A stretch of 64,000 bases of DNA from Corydoras sp. C115 (GCA_019802505.1 JAFMOC010000437.1:182501-246500); one strand, 5' to 3'; shown: positions 44,462 to 55,364, numbered from the stretch's first letter. Numbers and translations: made by a program. Notes: generated by a model from the letters alone, not told the origin.

Positions 44462-44804
44462 CCATCCATTCATTATCTTCCGCTTTATCCTATATTAGGG
44501 TCGCGGGGGGGGGGGGGGGGGTTCCCCATGCCCATCCAGGGGAGAACGTTTTGGAAAGGGCGCCAATCCATCACTGGGCACACACTCCCACCGACACGCA
44601 CACATACTCACTGGATATGGGGCAATTTGGAGAACTCAATTGACTTGATCCATGTTTTTGGACTGTGGGAGGAAACCGGAGAACCCGGAGGAAACCCACG
44701 CGGACACGGAGAGAACATGGAAACTCCACCCAGATTGGGATTCGAAGCGGGAATCCCTAGTGCTGAGAGGAGAACATGCCAACCACTAAGCCACCGTGCC
44801 GCCC
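44462..44804 (-). mobile_element. SINE copy, first of a same-target pair
   Basis: G run of about 17; left flank ATATATTAAATAT recurs at 44806 and, less exactly, after 45174. Confidence 0.88.
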
Positions 44805-44822
44805 CTATATATTAAATATAAT

Positions 44823-45174
44823 ATTCATTCATTCATTCATTATCTTCCGCTTTATCCTCTATTAGGGTCGCGGGGGGGTTCCCCATGCCCATCCAGGGGA
44901 GAACGTCTCGGGCGCTGGGCAGATAGACCCAGGACAGGGCGCCAATCCATCGCTGGGCACACACTCACTCACACAGACACACTCTATATGGGGCAATTTG
45001 GAGAACTCAATTGACTTGATCCATGTTTTTGGACTGTGGGAGGAAAGCGGAGAACCCGGAGGAAACCCACGTGGACACGGGAGAACATGGAAACTCCACC
45101 CAGATGGGGATTCGAACCGGGAATCCCTAGCGCTGAGAGGAGAACATGCTAAATCACTAAGCCACCGTGCCGCC
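44823..45174 (-). mobile_element. SINE copy, second of a same-target pair
   Basis: Full length; about 120 bp before the CAST exon at 45292. Confidence 0.9.
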
Positions 45175-45291
45175 TAAATATAAAATATTAAATATATATT
45201 TAATGTCTCAGGGTTTAAAGTGTGTTCTTATAGTGTTCCAATGAACCCCATCTATTTTTTAATAACCTGCTCTCTTTCGTTCTGCCCACAG

Positions 45292-45360
45292 TCTCAGTCC
45301 AGACAGACCTCGTCCACACCTACTGCACCGGCGTCCACGGTTAAACCCACCAAATATGAG
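45292..45360 (+). CDS. CAST: CAST exon, N-terminal (L-type) region
   Basis: 23 codons, acceptor TGCCCACAG, donor GTACAC, phase 0/0. SQSRQTSSTPTAPAS, then TVKPTKYE. Ser/Thr/Pro-rich, unstructured. First confident body exon. Confidence 0.75.
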
Positions 45361-45775
45361 GTACACGGTTCTCGTTTTACGTGATGTTTGTAACTTCATG
45401 AAGGCTCGTTTCCTGTTTCGGCCCCTGTAGGTTTGCTGCGCTAGTATTGTTCTTTTTCCGGTCACTGTGAGTAAACATTGCCGTGTTTGAATCTCGACGT
45501 TCTAGACTACAACCATTTCATAGCGAGCGAGTCGCTCTACTTTGTGGATTTCTCATTATATTATATATAATATATATTTGATTGGCTTGGTTGATTGATT
45601 TACTTCCCAAACCCCTAATTATAATTAAACGATGCTGGAGACTGAGAAAGTGCCGGTAAAAGGACCGGATCGCATGGATCAGGTGGCGGTTATGATACAG
45701 TTAAGATACACAGTGATATCTAGGGGCCACTTTATGTTCGTGCATTCTGTGGAGAACATGCAAACTGCAATTACA
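45361..45775. other. CAST intron, unique part
   Basis: No further exon or repeat recognised. Confidence 0.45.
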
Positions 45776-45789
45776 CCCTGTGGCTTCAT

Positions 45790-46137
45790 TCATCCATCCA
45801 TTTTCTTCCGCTTCATCCTCTATTAGGGTCGCGGTGGGGTTCCCCATGCTCATCCAGGGGAGAACGTTTCGGGCGCTGGGCAGATACACCCAGGACAGGG
45901 TGCCAATCCATCGCTGGGCACACACTCACTCACACAAACACACTCTATATGGGGCAATTTGGAGAACTCAGTTGACTTGATCCATGTTTTTGGACTGTGG
46001 GAGGAAACCGGAGAACCCGGAGGAAACCCACGTGGACACGGGGAGAACATGGAAACTCCACCCAGATGGGGATTCGAACTGGGAATCCCTAGCGCTGAGA
46101 GGAGAACATGCCAAACCACTAAGCCACCGTGCTGCCT
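45790..46137 (-). mobile_element. SINE copy, first of a nested-target pair
   Basis: Target CCCTGTGGCTTCAT at 45776-45789 and 46138-46151. Confidence 0.92.
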
Positions 46138-46158
46138 CCCTGTGGCTTCATGCGGCAT

Positions 46159-46500
46159 TCATTCATTCATTCATTATCTTCCGTTTTATCCTCTATTAGG
46201 GTCGCGGTGGGGTTCCCCATGCCCATCCAGGGGAGAACGTTTCGGCGCTGGGCAGATACACCCAGGACAGGGCGCCAATCCATCGCTGGGCACACACTCA
46301 CTCACACAAACACACTCTATATGGGGCAATTTGGAGAACTCAGTTGACTTGATCCATGTTTTTGGACTGTGGGAGGAAACCGGAGAACCCGGAGGAAACC
46401 CGCGCGGACACGGGGAGAACATGGAAACTCCACCCAGATGGGGATTCGAACCGGGAATCCCTAGTGCTGAGAGGAGAACATGCCAACCACTAAGCCACCT
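46159..46500 (-). mobile_element. SINE copy, second of a nested-target pair
   Basis: Longer 21-bp duplication (46138-46158 and 46501-46521), inserted 7 bp beyond the first insertion point. Confidence 0.93.
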
Positions 46501-46521
46501 CCCTGTGGCTTCATGCGGCAT

Positions 46522-47390
46522 ATTTAAAAAAAAAATTAATTTGGGTTTAAATTTTAATTGTTGCACGTCAACAAGATTTTTAACTCAATTAATATAACAA
46601 TTAATATGTATTACAATGACTTTTAACATAGGGACTTATTATTATGAGCAACGTGATCCAGAAAGATTTAAATTCCTAGGAGTGGAAAATAGATAGATTA
46701 TAGTAATTAGACTGGATTTTTTTTATAGTGTATATATATTTTTTTATAATTAATCACACGGTCTCAAAGCCGGTCCTCCTTTATTACCCCATAGTTGTTG
46801 TGTACACTGGTGTTTCCATGGAAACGAATGCTCGTGACTCATCCCGCTTTGTTTCACTTTAAAGCCAGTCTTCTCTGACCTCCTTTACAAATTACCATGG
46901 TAACAAAACAGGCTGGGTTATACTCGTTAACCAGCTTTCAGTGTTTTATTTACTTTTAGTTGTAAAGATGTTTTACAGTTTAATAATGGGGGAGACTTTA
47001 ACTATCATACCGGTTCTTTAAAAAACCTAATTATATAAATGGTCTGCTTTAAATGTTTCTGAATGTTCTTCAAACTCAAAAACAATTTACTTTGGGTTAC
47101 ATTTTAATTACACTCACTGAAGGTGGCTTTGGAATAAAAACCAGTTGGTGTTCCATTGGGTTTTAATCCTGGACAATGTCTCTCCAGGGAACTCCGGTTT
47201 CCATCGCAAACTAGTCCAAAAACTAGGGTTAGGGTTAGAGTTAGGGTGTACCTAGTCGGTATGTCTGTCATGTGATAGACTGGGGACCTGTCCAAAGGGT
47301 TAACCAATCAGCATTGAGCTGGGTTCCGGCCTCTCTTGTCTCTCTCAGGTTAGAAAACGAATGCATGAATTAAATTAATATTTTTATGCA
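46522..47390. other. CAST intron, unique part
   Basis: Short telomere-like run (AGGGTTAGGGTTAGAGTTAG) at 47224-47246; otherwise nothing recognised. Confidence 0.5.
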
Positions 47391-47758
47391 GTCGGGGGGG
47401 CTTAGTGGTTTAGTAGTTGGCATGTTCTCCTCTCAGCGCTAGGATTCCCGTTCGAATCCCAATCTGGGTGGAGTTTCCATGTTCTCCCCGTGTCCGCGTG
47501 GGTTCCCTCCGGGTTCTCCGGTTTCCTCCCACAGTCCAAAAACATGGATCAAGATCAATTGAGTTCTCCAAATTGCCCCATATAGAGTGTCTGTGTGTGT
47601 GTGAGTAAATGTGTGCCCAGCGATAGATTGCCCCCCCTGTCCTGGGTGTATCTGCCCAGCGCCCAAAACGTTCTCCCCTGGATGGGCATGGGGAACCCCC
47701 CCCCCCACGAGCCTAGTAGAGGATAAAGTGGGAGATTATGGATGGATGGATGGATGGA
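47391..47758 (+). mobile_element. SINE copy with target duplication
   Basis: Flanked by TTTTTATGCA (47381-47390 and 47759-47768). Confidence 0.92.
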
Positions 47759-47863
47759 TTTTTATGCAATCTGCATCCTGTAGTCTGCCCTCTAGTGGAA
47801 TCCTGCAATATCAAATATCACACATTCACAATAAAGCCAATTTATACTTATAAATATCTCCAA

Positions 47864-48221
47864 GGGCGGCACGGTGGCTTAGTGGTTTGGCACGTTCTCC
47901 TCTCAGCGCTAGGGATTCCCGGTTGGAATCCCCATCTGGGTGGAGTTTCCATGTTCTCCCCGTGTCTGCGTGGGTTTCCTCCGGGTTCTCCGGTTTCCTC
48001 CCACAGTCCAAAAACATGGAGCAAGTCAATTGATTCTCCAAATTGCCCCATATAGAGTGTGTCCGTGTGAATGAGTGTGAGTGTGTATCCAGCGATAGAT
48101 TGGCGCCCTGTCCTGGGGGTATCTGCCCAGCGCCCGAGACGTTCTCCCCTGGATGGGCATGGGGAACCCCCCCCCCCCGCGACCCTAATAGAGGATAAAG
48201 CAGGAGATAATGAATGAATGA
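47864..48221 (+). mobile_element. SINE copy, full length
   Basis: Complete head (GGGCGGCACGGTGG) and (ATGA)n tail. Confidence 0.9.
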
Positions 48222-48434
48222 AGCTCAATTAACTTTATCTGGGTCGTACAGAACATGACTTTCAAACCAAGAAACCACGTGAACGTTCCTCAAAACGAGA
48301 TGTTCCTCGGTGCCTCGCTGCTTTACTGGATCTCACTCGGACAAACCCGACGGCATCAGATTAATGCTTTTTAAATGTGGAGACGACGTATAAATGAAGT
48401 GATGACAGCGGACAACTTGATATGTACGTTGCAG

Positions 48435-48578
48435 ACAGGGGCTGCGTCTACTGCAGGCACAGCTGCAAAACCTGCAGCGTCTGCGGGGGCCACTTCTGCA
48501 GGCACTCCTCCCAAGAGCACATCATCAGTGCCACCTAAGAGCTCAGTAACGACTATAGGGGCTTCTCCGGGCCCAAAG
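48435..48578 (+). CDS. CAST: CAST exon, Ala/Thr/Ser/Pro-rich L region
   Basis: 48 codons between acceptor TTGCAG and donor GTCAGT, phase 0/0. TGAASTAGTAAKPAASAGAT opens the exon and TTIGASPGPK closes it. Low-complexity composition typical of the L domain; repeats of the theme x-A-G-T suggest internal expansion. Confidence 0.8.
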
Positions 48579-48863
48579 GTCAGTAGTGGGGTGTCTTCGG
48601 AACTTGGTGGAACTGCTGGGTCCTTCCTTGGTATCACGGCTACTAACCACGCTGCTCCTTACGTCTTCTAACAATGTAATACTTCTGAATTTCGGGGGTC
48701 TTCTGTCCCTGCCGCTGTAATATTTGGTAATGTAATGTACCCTACGGAATGTTCTTCATAACCCCTCTGGCGGGAACATCCTTCGGCATCAAACGCACGG
48801 TTGCATGACTTCCCTCAGCTGCAGGGTTGATATCCGGACGTTTCTCTTGCTGCGCTCATGACT

Positions 48864-49181
48864 CGGCGGCACGGTGGCTTAGTGGTTTAACACGTTCTCC
48901 TCTCAGCCCTAGGGATTCCCGTTTCGAATCCCCATCTGGGTGGAATCTCCATGTTCTCCGTGTGTCCGCGTGGGTTTCCTCCGGCTTCTCCGGTTTCCTC
49001 CCACAGTCCAAAAACATGGATCAAGTCAATGGAATTCTCCAAATTGCCCCATATAGAGTGTGTCTGTGTGAGTGAGTGTCTGCCCAGCGATAGGTTGGCG
49101 CCCTGTCCTGGGTGTATCTGCCCGGCGCCCGAGACGTTCTCCCCTGGATGGGCATGGGGAACCCCACCACGACTCTAATAG
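48864..49181 (+). mobile_element. SINE copy without tail, first of a direct pair
   Basis: Ends CTCTAATAG and runs straight into the next head. Confidence 0.9.
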
Positions 49182-49516
49182 GGGCGGCACGGTGGCTTAG
49201 TGGTTTAGCACGTTCCCCTCTCGGCGCTAGGGATTCCCGGTTCGAATCCCCATCTGGGTGGAGTCTCCATGTTCTCCCCGTGTCCGCGTGGGCTTCCTCC
49301 GGGTTCTCCGGTTTCCTCCCACAGTCCAAAAACATGGATCAAGTCAAAAATAGTGTGTCTGTGTGAGTGAGTGTGTGTCCAGTGATGGATTGGCGCCCTG
49401 TTCTGGGTGTATCTGCCCAGCGCCCGAAACGTTCTCCCCTCGATGGGCATGGGGAACCCCCCCCCCGCGACCCTACTAGAGGATAAAGCGGGAGATAATG
49501 GACGGATTAATGAATG
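49182..49516 (+). mobile_element. SINE copy, second of a direct pair
   Basis: Complete head and tail; small core deletion after GATCAAGTCAAA. Ends about 55 bp before the exon at 49573. Confidence 0.9.
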
Positions 49517-49572
49517 GTTGTGACTCCCGCTCATCACACCATCCGCTTGCATTTCTCACGTTTCGGGCTCAG

Positions 49573-49653
49573 GCCTCACCCATCTGTCCTGCCAAACCTG
49601 CATCTGTAAACACTGGGAGTGGCCCGGCAGGTGGAATGGAAGGTCAGGGGCAG
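49573..49653 (+). CDS. CAST: CAST exon, L region, with tandem donors
   Basis: Starts after GGGCTCAG: ASPICPAKPASVNTGSG, then PAGGMEGQGQ, 27 codons. Two identical in-phase donors (CAG then GTGGGG) lie 9 bp apart, at 49654 and 49663; the second would add three codons. Both keep phase 0. Confidence 0.65.
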
Positions 49654-49919
49654 GTGGGGCAGGTGGGGCAGGAAAACCTCGACGTAACACCTTAACTTTC
49701 ATTCTCCCAGCTTTTGTGACAATCCCAACACTTTGCCATCGCCACCAGCGTGGCACACCTGCTCATCGATTAATCCTTTAAAGCTGGGATTGTTTCCGTC
49801 ACAGAGCTCCTTTTGTCTTTGGCTTCACTCCCTCGTTTCTGTACCGATCGCACATTTGGCCGTGTGAATCGACGGGTCATGAGCCCGCCGATTAAACGCT
49901 GCATGTCTGCTCCAAATAG

Positions 49920-50024
49920 AGCACCGCCGCTCCATCGTCTAAGCCTGAAGCTCCGAAGGGGACCTCCACTGGACTGACGAAACTCACTCCTGCAACCAAC
50001 ATTACGGCAAGCACCGGCACCAAG
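49920..50024 (+). CDS. CAST: CAST exon, L region
   Basis: 35 codons, acceptor AAATAG, donor GTACGC, phase 0/0. STAAPSSKPEAPKGTST then GLTKLTPATNITASTGTK. Ser/Thr/Pro/Lys-rich. Confidence 0.8.
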
Positions 50025-50223
50025 GTACGCTGGATCGGCGGGCTGCCGAAAGTGTGACGTCCTTTAAGCATTCACATCTACATTTTGAGGGTTACTTGCC
50101 AACGGGAAACAAAGGAACCAGGTGCACGAAGGTGTGGCCATTGTACTAATTGTGGTAATTAATTGCGTGGTAAATGATGGGACTGCAGGTCATCTCCAAT
50201 CACAAGATACATTCTCCAGCCAC

Positions 50224-50639
50224 TAGGGCTGTATTCAACTACAGATTTTCGTAGTCGAATCCGATTCGTCAGATTTTCCCTATAGTCGACTGATAGTCGA
50301 ATCAGTTAAAATTTCACCACAAGATGGCGCTATAAGCGTAGTTTTTAAAAAAGATTTTTTAAATATATTTTACTTGTTTTTCTAACAAAAGAAAACCTTT
50401 TTTTTTTGTTTTTCTTTTTTTTCTAGAAATTATGATGATTTTATTTGACAAAAGGCTATATATATAACGAAAGCAAAGACATTTCATGTAAAAACTAATG
50501 CTTAGCAGCAGCCATGGTCGCCCCCATGTGGTCAAAATGGTACATTCGACTATGAGGTTCATTCGACTATGAGGTTCATAGTCGACTACGGTTCTCCGAA
50601 TCGAATCGTCGAATCAGCGAATGTTGCAGCTCACCCCTA
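50224..50639. mobile_element. hAT-type non-autonomous element with perfect 8-bp target duplication
   Basis: Same family as 43165. Flanked by CCAGCCAC at 50216-50223 and 50640-50647. Ends TAGGGCTG and CACCCCTA. In the CAST intron after exon 49920. Confidence 0.92.
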
Positions 50640-50867
50640 CCAGCCACAGAATGAAGAACATGCAAAACGGTCGGGTTCTGAGTTACTGCTCAGTGCAGAT
50701 GCCTAAAACTTTAATACCCTGTGGGGAACTGTCTGTGAACGGCATTTAAAGGATGCTCATGTAAAGGAACCCCATGCATCTTATTATGTATCAAAGCCCA
50801 TGACACATTGACCTGTTGTCTTTTATGAAAACCCTGGCTTTGAACTCACCCCAACGTTGTTCCTCAG

Positions 50868-50903
50868 GTGCAGTCCGAGGTTTCTGGGAAGCCCAGTGCT
50901 CCG
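50868..50903 (+). CDS. CAST: CAST micro-exon before repeat 1
   Basis: 12 codons VQSEVSGKPSAP, acceptor TCCTCAG, donor GTGAGT, phase 0/0. Confidence 0.75.
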
Positions 50904-51020
50904 GTGAGTTCCCGTTTCTTACATTTTATTCATTAGCTACGTGGCTGCTGTAGTGCATTGCAGAGAGCATGCCGGTTTGCATGCGCGTTGCTGGACCGCT
51001 GTGTTCATTCTGTGCTGCAG

Positions 51021-51119
51021 GCTCCTTACGACCCGCTCGACGCTTTGGCTGACACTTTGCCCTCATCGAACCCGGTGGAGCCTAAGGCCCCCACGTTTAC
51101 AGGGCCCGAAATAAGAGAG
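51021..51119 (+). CDS. CAST: CAST repeat 1, subdomain A
   Basis: 33 codons, acceptor GTGCTGCAG, donor GTACGG. APYDPLDALADTLPSSN, then PVEPKAPTFTGPEIRE. The DPLDALADTLP helix binds a calpain EF-hand domain. FTGPEIRE aligns with human domain I YTGPEV, which fixes this as domain I. Confidence 0.95.
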
Positions 51120-51231
51120 GTACGGCTCACTGACGCAGTGTGCACTTGCACGTGTGAATTACTTAGAACTCTAACCGAGCGTTCGTGTCCTAATCCGGAT
51201 GTAATGTACACGTGTGTTGCATGAACTAAAG

Positions 51232-51312
51232 CCTAAAACGAAATCCGCTGTGGCTGCACGCTGCGGAGAGCGAGATGACACGCTGCCACCGGGATACCGC
51301 AAGCAGGACTTG
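51232..51312 (+). CDS. CAST: CAST repeat 1, subdomain B (inhibitory loop)
   Basis: 27 codons ending GERDDTLPPGYRKQDL. The T-L-P-P-x-Y-R motif occupies the calpain active-site cleft (TIPPKYR in human domain I). Phase 0 holds only with the acceptor at AACTAAAG (51224-51231), which has a poor pyrimidine tract, so the exon start is less sure than the motif. Donor GTCAGT. Confidence 0.8.
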
Positions 51313-51423
51313 GTCAGTTTAACATAAATAACACTAGGTGTCTTGCTACAACTACTTTCCATCATGCTGTAGGTCCAGCATTCACTCTTCAGCATTTTAT
51401 TAGGCTCGTTTACATTTTTTAAT

Positions 51424-51789
51424 ATTCATTCATTTATTCATTATCTTCCGCTTTATCCTCTATTAGGGTCGCGGGTGGGGGGGGGTTCCCCATGCCCATC
51501 CAGGGGAGAACGTTTCGGGCGCTGGGCAGATACACCCAGGACAGGGGGGCAATCTATTGCTGGGCACACACTCACTCACACAGACATACACACTTTATCT
51601 GGGGCAATTTTTGGAGAATTCAATTGACTTGATCCATGTTTTTGGACTGTGGGAGGAAACCGGAGAACCCGGAGGAAACCCACACGGACACGGGGAGAAC
51701 ATGGAAACTCCACCCAGATGGGGATTCCAACCGGGAATCCCTAGCGCTGAGAGGAGAACATGCCAAACCACTAAGCCACCGTGCCACCC
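51424..51789 (-). mobile_element. SINE copy in CAST repeat 1 intron
   Basis: Full length; ACATACACACTTTATCTGG variant shared with the copy at 52371. Confidence 0.9.
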
Positions 51790-52090
51790 ATTTCTAAATC
51801 TTTTTTTTTAAATAACATGCTGCCGGCTGGATGTTTTTTTTTTTCATTTTAATCGTGTTATTGTGGATGAGATTATTTTTCCCATATAGTCAACCATTTT
51901 CTAAAAACTCAGTCTGGCACCAACAATCATGCCACTGGCTGATGGGATAATTGCATGAATAATTAGGTGTTTATTTACGCCTAATAAAGTGCTGAGTGAG
52001 TTCAGTTCCCAATTTGGTTACTAATGTCAATATAATGTTTTTAAAAGAATAAACCTTGAGGTAAATGATGTCCTTTCTTTATTACTAAAG

Positions 52091-52141
52091 GAGAAGAACG
52101 TGCCTGCTGGAGCACCTGAAAAACCCAAGGAGGTCTCTAAA
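52091..52141 (+). CDS. CAST: CAST repeat 1 linker exon
   Basis: 17 codons EKNVPAGAPEKPKEVSK, acceptor TACTAAAG, donor GTGAGT, phase 0/0. Corresponds to the mammalian linker between B and C of domain I. Confidence 0.85.
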
Positions 52142-52231
52142 GTGAGTATAAATGATAAAAAAATTATTTTGTGTACTCTGCTTTACACACAGCACAACAA
52201 TTTGTCCATCCATGGAGTGACACACATATAT

Positions 52232-52358
52232 ACACACCCAAAGCGATGTATTCCCAGTATACAGCCGGGGAGCAATTGGGGTAAGGTGCCTTCCTTTCCC
52301 AAGGGCACTTCAGCCGTGGTACTTAGTGGGACCGGGAATCGAACCCGACTGCCCGTAT
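52232..52358 (-). mobile_element. Fragment of a different tRNA-derived SINE
   Basis: AGCAATTGGGGTAAGGTGCC, CCCAAGGGCACTTCAGCCG and an inverted B box GGGAATCGAACCC. Confidence 0.6.
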
Positions 52359-52370
52359 CGTCGACATTTA

Positions 52371-52691
52371 CTCATTCATTCATTATCTCCCGCTATATCC
52401 TCTATTAGGGTCGCGGTGGGGTTCCCCATGCCCATCCAGGGGAGAACGTTTCGGGCGCTGGGCAGATAGACCCAGGACAGGGGGGCAATCTATTGCTGGG
52501 CACACACTCACTCACACAGACATACACACTTTATCTGGGGCAATTTTTGGAGAATTCAATTGACTTGATCCATGTTTTTGGACTGTGGGAGGAAACCGGC
52601 GAACCCGGAGGAAACCCACGCGGACACGGGGAGAACATGGAAACTCCACCCAGATGGGGATTCGAACCGGGAATCCCTAGCGCTGAGAAGC
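52371..52691 (-). mobile_element. SINE copy with target duplication, head truncated
   Basis: Flanked by CGTCGACATTTA (52359-52370 and 52692-52703); stops right after the B-box arm (GCGCTGAGAAG). Confidence 0.92.
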
Positions 52692-52745
52692 CGTCGACAT
52701 TTATAAATTCCTAATTTACGTATTAGGTGTGAAATAACCTGAATG

Positions 52746-53093
52746 GGGCGGCACGGTGGCTTAGTGGTTTAGCACGTTCTCCTCTCAGCGCTAGGGATTC
52801 CCGGTTCGAATCCCCATCTGGGAGGAGTTTCCATGTTCTCCCCGTGTCCGTGTGGGTTTCCTCCGGGTTCTCCGGTTTCCTCCCACAGTCCAAAAACATG
52901 GATCAAGTCAATTGAATTCTCCAAATTGCCCCATATAGAGTGTGTCTGTGTGAGTGAGTGTGTGCCCAGCGATGGATTGGCGTCCTGTCCTGGGTCTGTC
53001 TGCCCGGCGCCCGGGGCGTTCTCCCCTGGATGGGCATGGGGAACCCCACCGCGACCCTAGTGGAGGATAAAGCGGGAGATAATGAATGAATGA
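52746..53093 (+). mobile_element. V-SINE-type tRNA-derived SINE, reference copy of the dominant family
   Basis: Full-length, used here to define the family. The tRNA-like head has an A box (TGGCTTAGTGG) and a perfect B box (GGTTCGAATCC). The central domain includes GTTTCCTCCGGGTTCTCCGG and CAGTCCAAAAACATGGATC. The 3' part runs through CCTAATAGAGGATAAAGCGG to an ATGAATGA tail. The target-site duplication is ATAACCTGAATG at 52734-52745 and 53094-53105. Head and core resemble DANA/V-SINE elements, which need a partner LINE to move. All open frames crossing it are artefacts. It sits in the CAST intron after exon 52091. Confidence 0.9.
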
Positions 53094-53105
53094 ATAACCT
53101 GAATG

Positions 53106-53460
53106 AAGCGAGACATATCTGGTCTATTTTTAACAGCCTTAGTTTCAGATTTTGAAGGTTTGTACTCTTAACCAATAGCTTTTAAATACACGGCAGGTTA
53201 ATGAGCCCCGCAGGCTGCGTTCCCATCTATTAGTTTACATGCGAAACACCTGCAACCGTCTGTTTCTCACACAGTGACACAGGGACCTGTCAGTCAGACA
53301 TGTGGCTTTTAGCTTCTTATCTACGCCCATGTCAGAAAAGTCTGTCATTATTAGTTATCGTTACACCCTTTCTCCTTAACACCCTCCCAACACACAAACC
53401 CGGCAGCACAATGATCCTGTTAAATCTGTTTGGACACTTTCTTTGGGTCACACCCTTTTC
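53106..53460. other. CAST intron, unique part
   Basis: No exon recognised. Confidence 0.45.
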
Positions 53461-53665
<205 letters not shown>

Positions 53666-53700
53666 GGGGGGGGGGAAATAAAATAAAAATATATGTATTC

Positions 53701-54045
53701 GGGCAGCACGGTGGCTTAGTGGTTAGCACGTTCGCCTCTCAGTGCTAGGGATTCCCGGTTCGAATCCCCATCTGGGTGGAGTTTCCATGTTCTCCCCGTG
53801 TCCGCGTGGGTTTCCTCCGGGTTCTCCGGTTTCCTCCCACAGTCCAAAAACATGGATCAAGTCGATTGAATTCTCAAAATTGCCCCACATATAGAGTGTG
53901 TCTGTGTGAGTGAGTGTGTGCCCAGCGATGGATTGGCGCCCTGTCCTGGGTCTTTCTGCCCAGCGCCCGAGACGTTCTCCCCTGGATGGGCATGGGGAAC
54001 CCCCCCGCGACCCTAATAGAGGATAAAGCAGGAGATAATGAATGA
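53701..54045 (+). mobile_element. SINE copy, tail-to-tail with next
   Basis: Flanked by ATATATGTATTC (53689-53700 and 54046-54057). Confidence 0.93.
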
Positions 54046-54057
54046 ATATATGTATTC

Positions 54058-54406
54058 GTTCATTCACTCATTATCTTCCGCTTTATCCTCTATTAGGGTC
54101 GCAGGGGGAGGTGGGGTTCCCCATGCCCATCCAGGGGAGAACGTTTTGGGCGCCGGGCAGACACACCCAGGACAGGGCGCCAATCTATCGCTGGGCACAC
54201 ACTCACTCACACACACACTACATGGGGCAATTTGGAGAACTCAATTGACTTGATTCATGTTTTTGGACTGTGGGAGGAAACCGGAGAACCCGGAGGAAAC
54301 CCACACGGACACGAGGAGAACATGGAAACTTCACCCAGATGGGGATTCGAACCAGGAATCCCTAGTGCTGAGAGGAGAACATGCTAACCACTAAGCCACT
54401 CTGCCG

Positions 54407-54410
<4 letters not shown>
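54058..54410 (-). mobile_element. SINE copy, inverted partner of 53701
   Basis: Starts 12 bp after its partner's tail; ends against a (TA)n tract. Confidence 0.92.

Positions 54411-54459
<49 letters not shown>
54411..54459. repeat. (TA)n tract
   Basis: About 24 TA units in the CAST intron before exon 54655. Confidence 0.93.
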
Positions 54460-54463
<4 letters not shown>

Positions 54464-54654
54464 CTTTCCCTTCATGGCTACAAACAACACATTTCTATGT
54501 GTGGGGTGTGTCTGCTTTAAAGGGTTTTTAATAGTTTTTCAGGATTTTAGAGAGCAGCGCCCCCGTGTGGATGTCTCAATGCTCAGACTTGTACCTTAAT
54601 GTATGTACAACTCATGCTTCTTGTAACTGTATTTGTCGCTTTCTTTTCTCACAG

Positions 54655-54717
54655 CCCCTGACATTAGACGAGGCAGTGGACTCGCTTTCTGATGGGTTTA
54701 AGTCTTCAGGAGCCATG
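54655..54717 (+). CDS. CAST: CAST repeat 1, subdomain C
   Basis: 21 codons, acceptor TCTCACAG, donor GTGAGA. PLTLDEAVDSLSDGFKSS, with the EAVDSLSDGF helix (DDAIDALSSDF in human). Repeat 1 has a single C module, unlike the later repeats. Confidence 0.93.
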
Positions 54718-54872
54718 GTGAGAACACTAATGCTGGGAATAACGTTTTTAAAGATCTGCCTGCATCAGAAAGTTATATTAGGACTGCAGACAGTGTTTGC
54801 AAGTTTGCGCTTGGTTCCATATTTTTGGGATGACTTTTGTTCATGATTTTTGTCCTCTTTCCAATTTTGCAG

Positions 54873-54941
54873 AAAACAGAAACCGTGGCTGCTGCCAGCG
54901 CCGGCAAAAATTTTGCACCTCCTCCTCCACCTGATCAAAAA
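54873..54941 (+). CDS. CAST: CAST inter-repeat linker exon
   Basis: 23 codons, acceptor ATTTTGCAG, donor GTATTC. KTETVAAASAGKNFAPPPP then PDQK. Pro-rich. Confidence 0.85.
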
Positions 54942-55019
54942 GTATTCATTCAGTTCCACCAGTTATAATATTACCATAATAATATTTAAACCTAATCTAT
55001 AATTCACGTGTTCTCACAG

Positions 55020-55088
55020 AAACAAGCTGCGCCTGTGCCGAAAAGTGTGATTCCCACCCCTCCTGCGGACAAGAAGGTGGAGAAGAAG
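55020..55088 (+). CDS. CAST: CAST inter-repeat linker exon with PPADKKVEKK
   Basis: 23 codons, acceptor TTCTCACAG, donor GTGAGG. KQAAPVPKSVIPTPP then ADKKVEKK. The end resembles the exons at 57776 and 59989, suggesting exon duplication. Confidence 0.85.
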
Positions 55089-55220
55089 GTGAGGTCCAGG
55101 ATTTCTCACTCCATTATTGCTCCTTAATATGGAAGTGCTGGTTCTTATCAAGATGTTCCATCAGATAATCCCTGGAGAGTTAATTATAAGTCATTAAACA
55201 TAGTTCTGTCCTCCCCTCAG

Positions 55221-55268
55221 ACGGATCCTACTCTCTCCACTCAGACTGTCAAACCAAAGGCCGTTGAT
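55221..55268 (+). CDS. CAST: CAST inter-repeat linker exon
   Basis: 16 codons TDPTLSTQTVKPKAVD, acceptor CCCCTCAG, donor GTAAGA. Confidence 0.82.
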
Positions 55269-55364
55269 GTAAGACAAGCTTTAATGAATTGTCCTTAACC
55301 TTAAACATTACAGATGCTCCAGTGGTGGTTTCACGTGTAACATCTACATTTCGTTCAATTGCAG

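Noticed and set aside
47224..47246. Interstitial telomere block.
   Set aside because: Only about four imperfect TTAGGG units; too short to mean a fusion.
54565..54846. Single open frame of 93 codons across the repeat 1 C exon.
   Set aside because: It is the wrong frame; the real exon is 54655-54717 between CACAG and GTGAGA.
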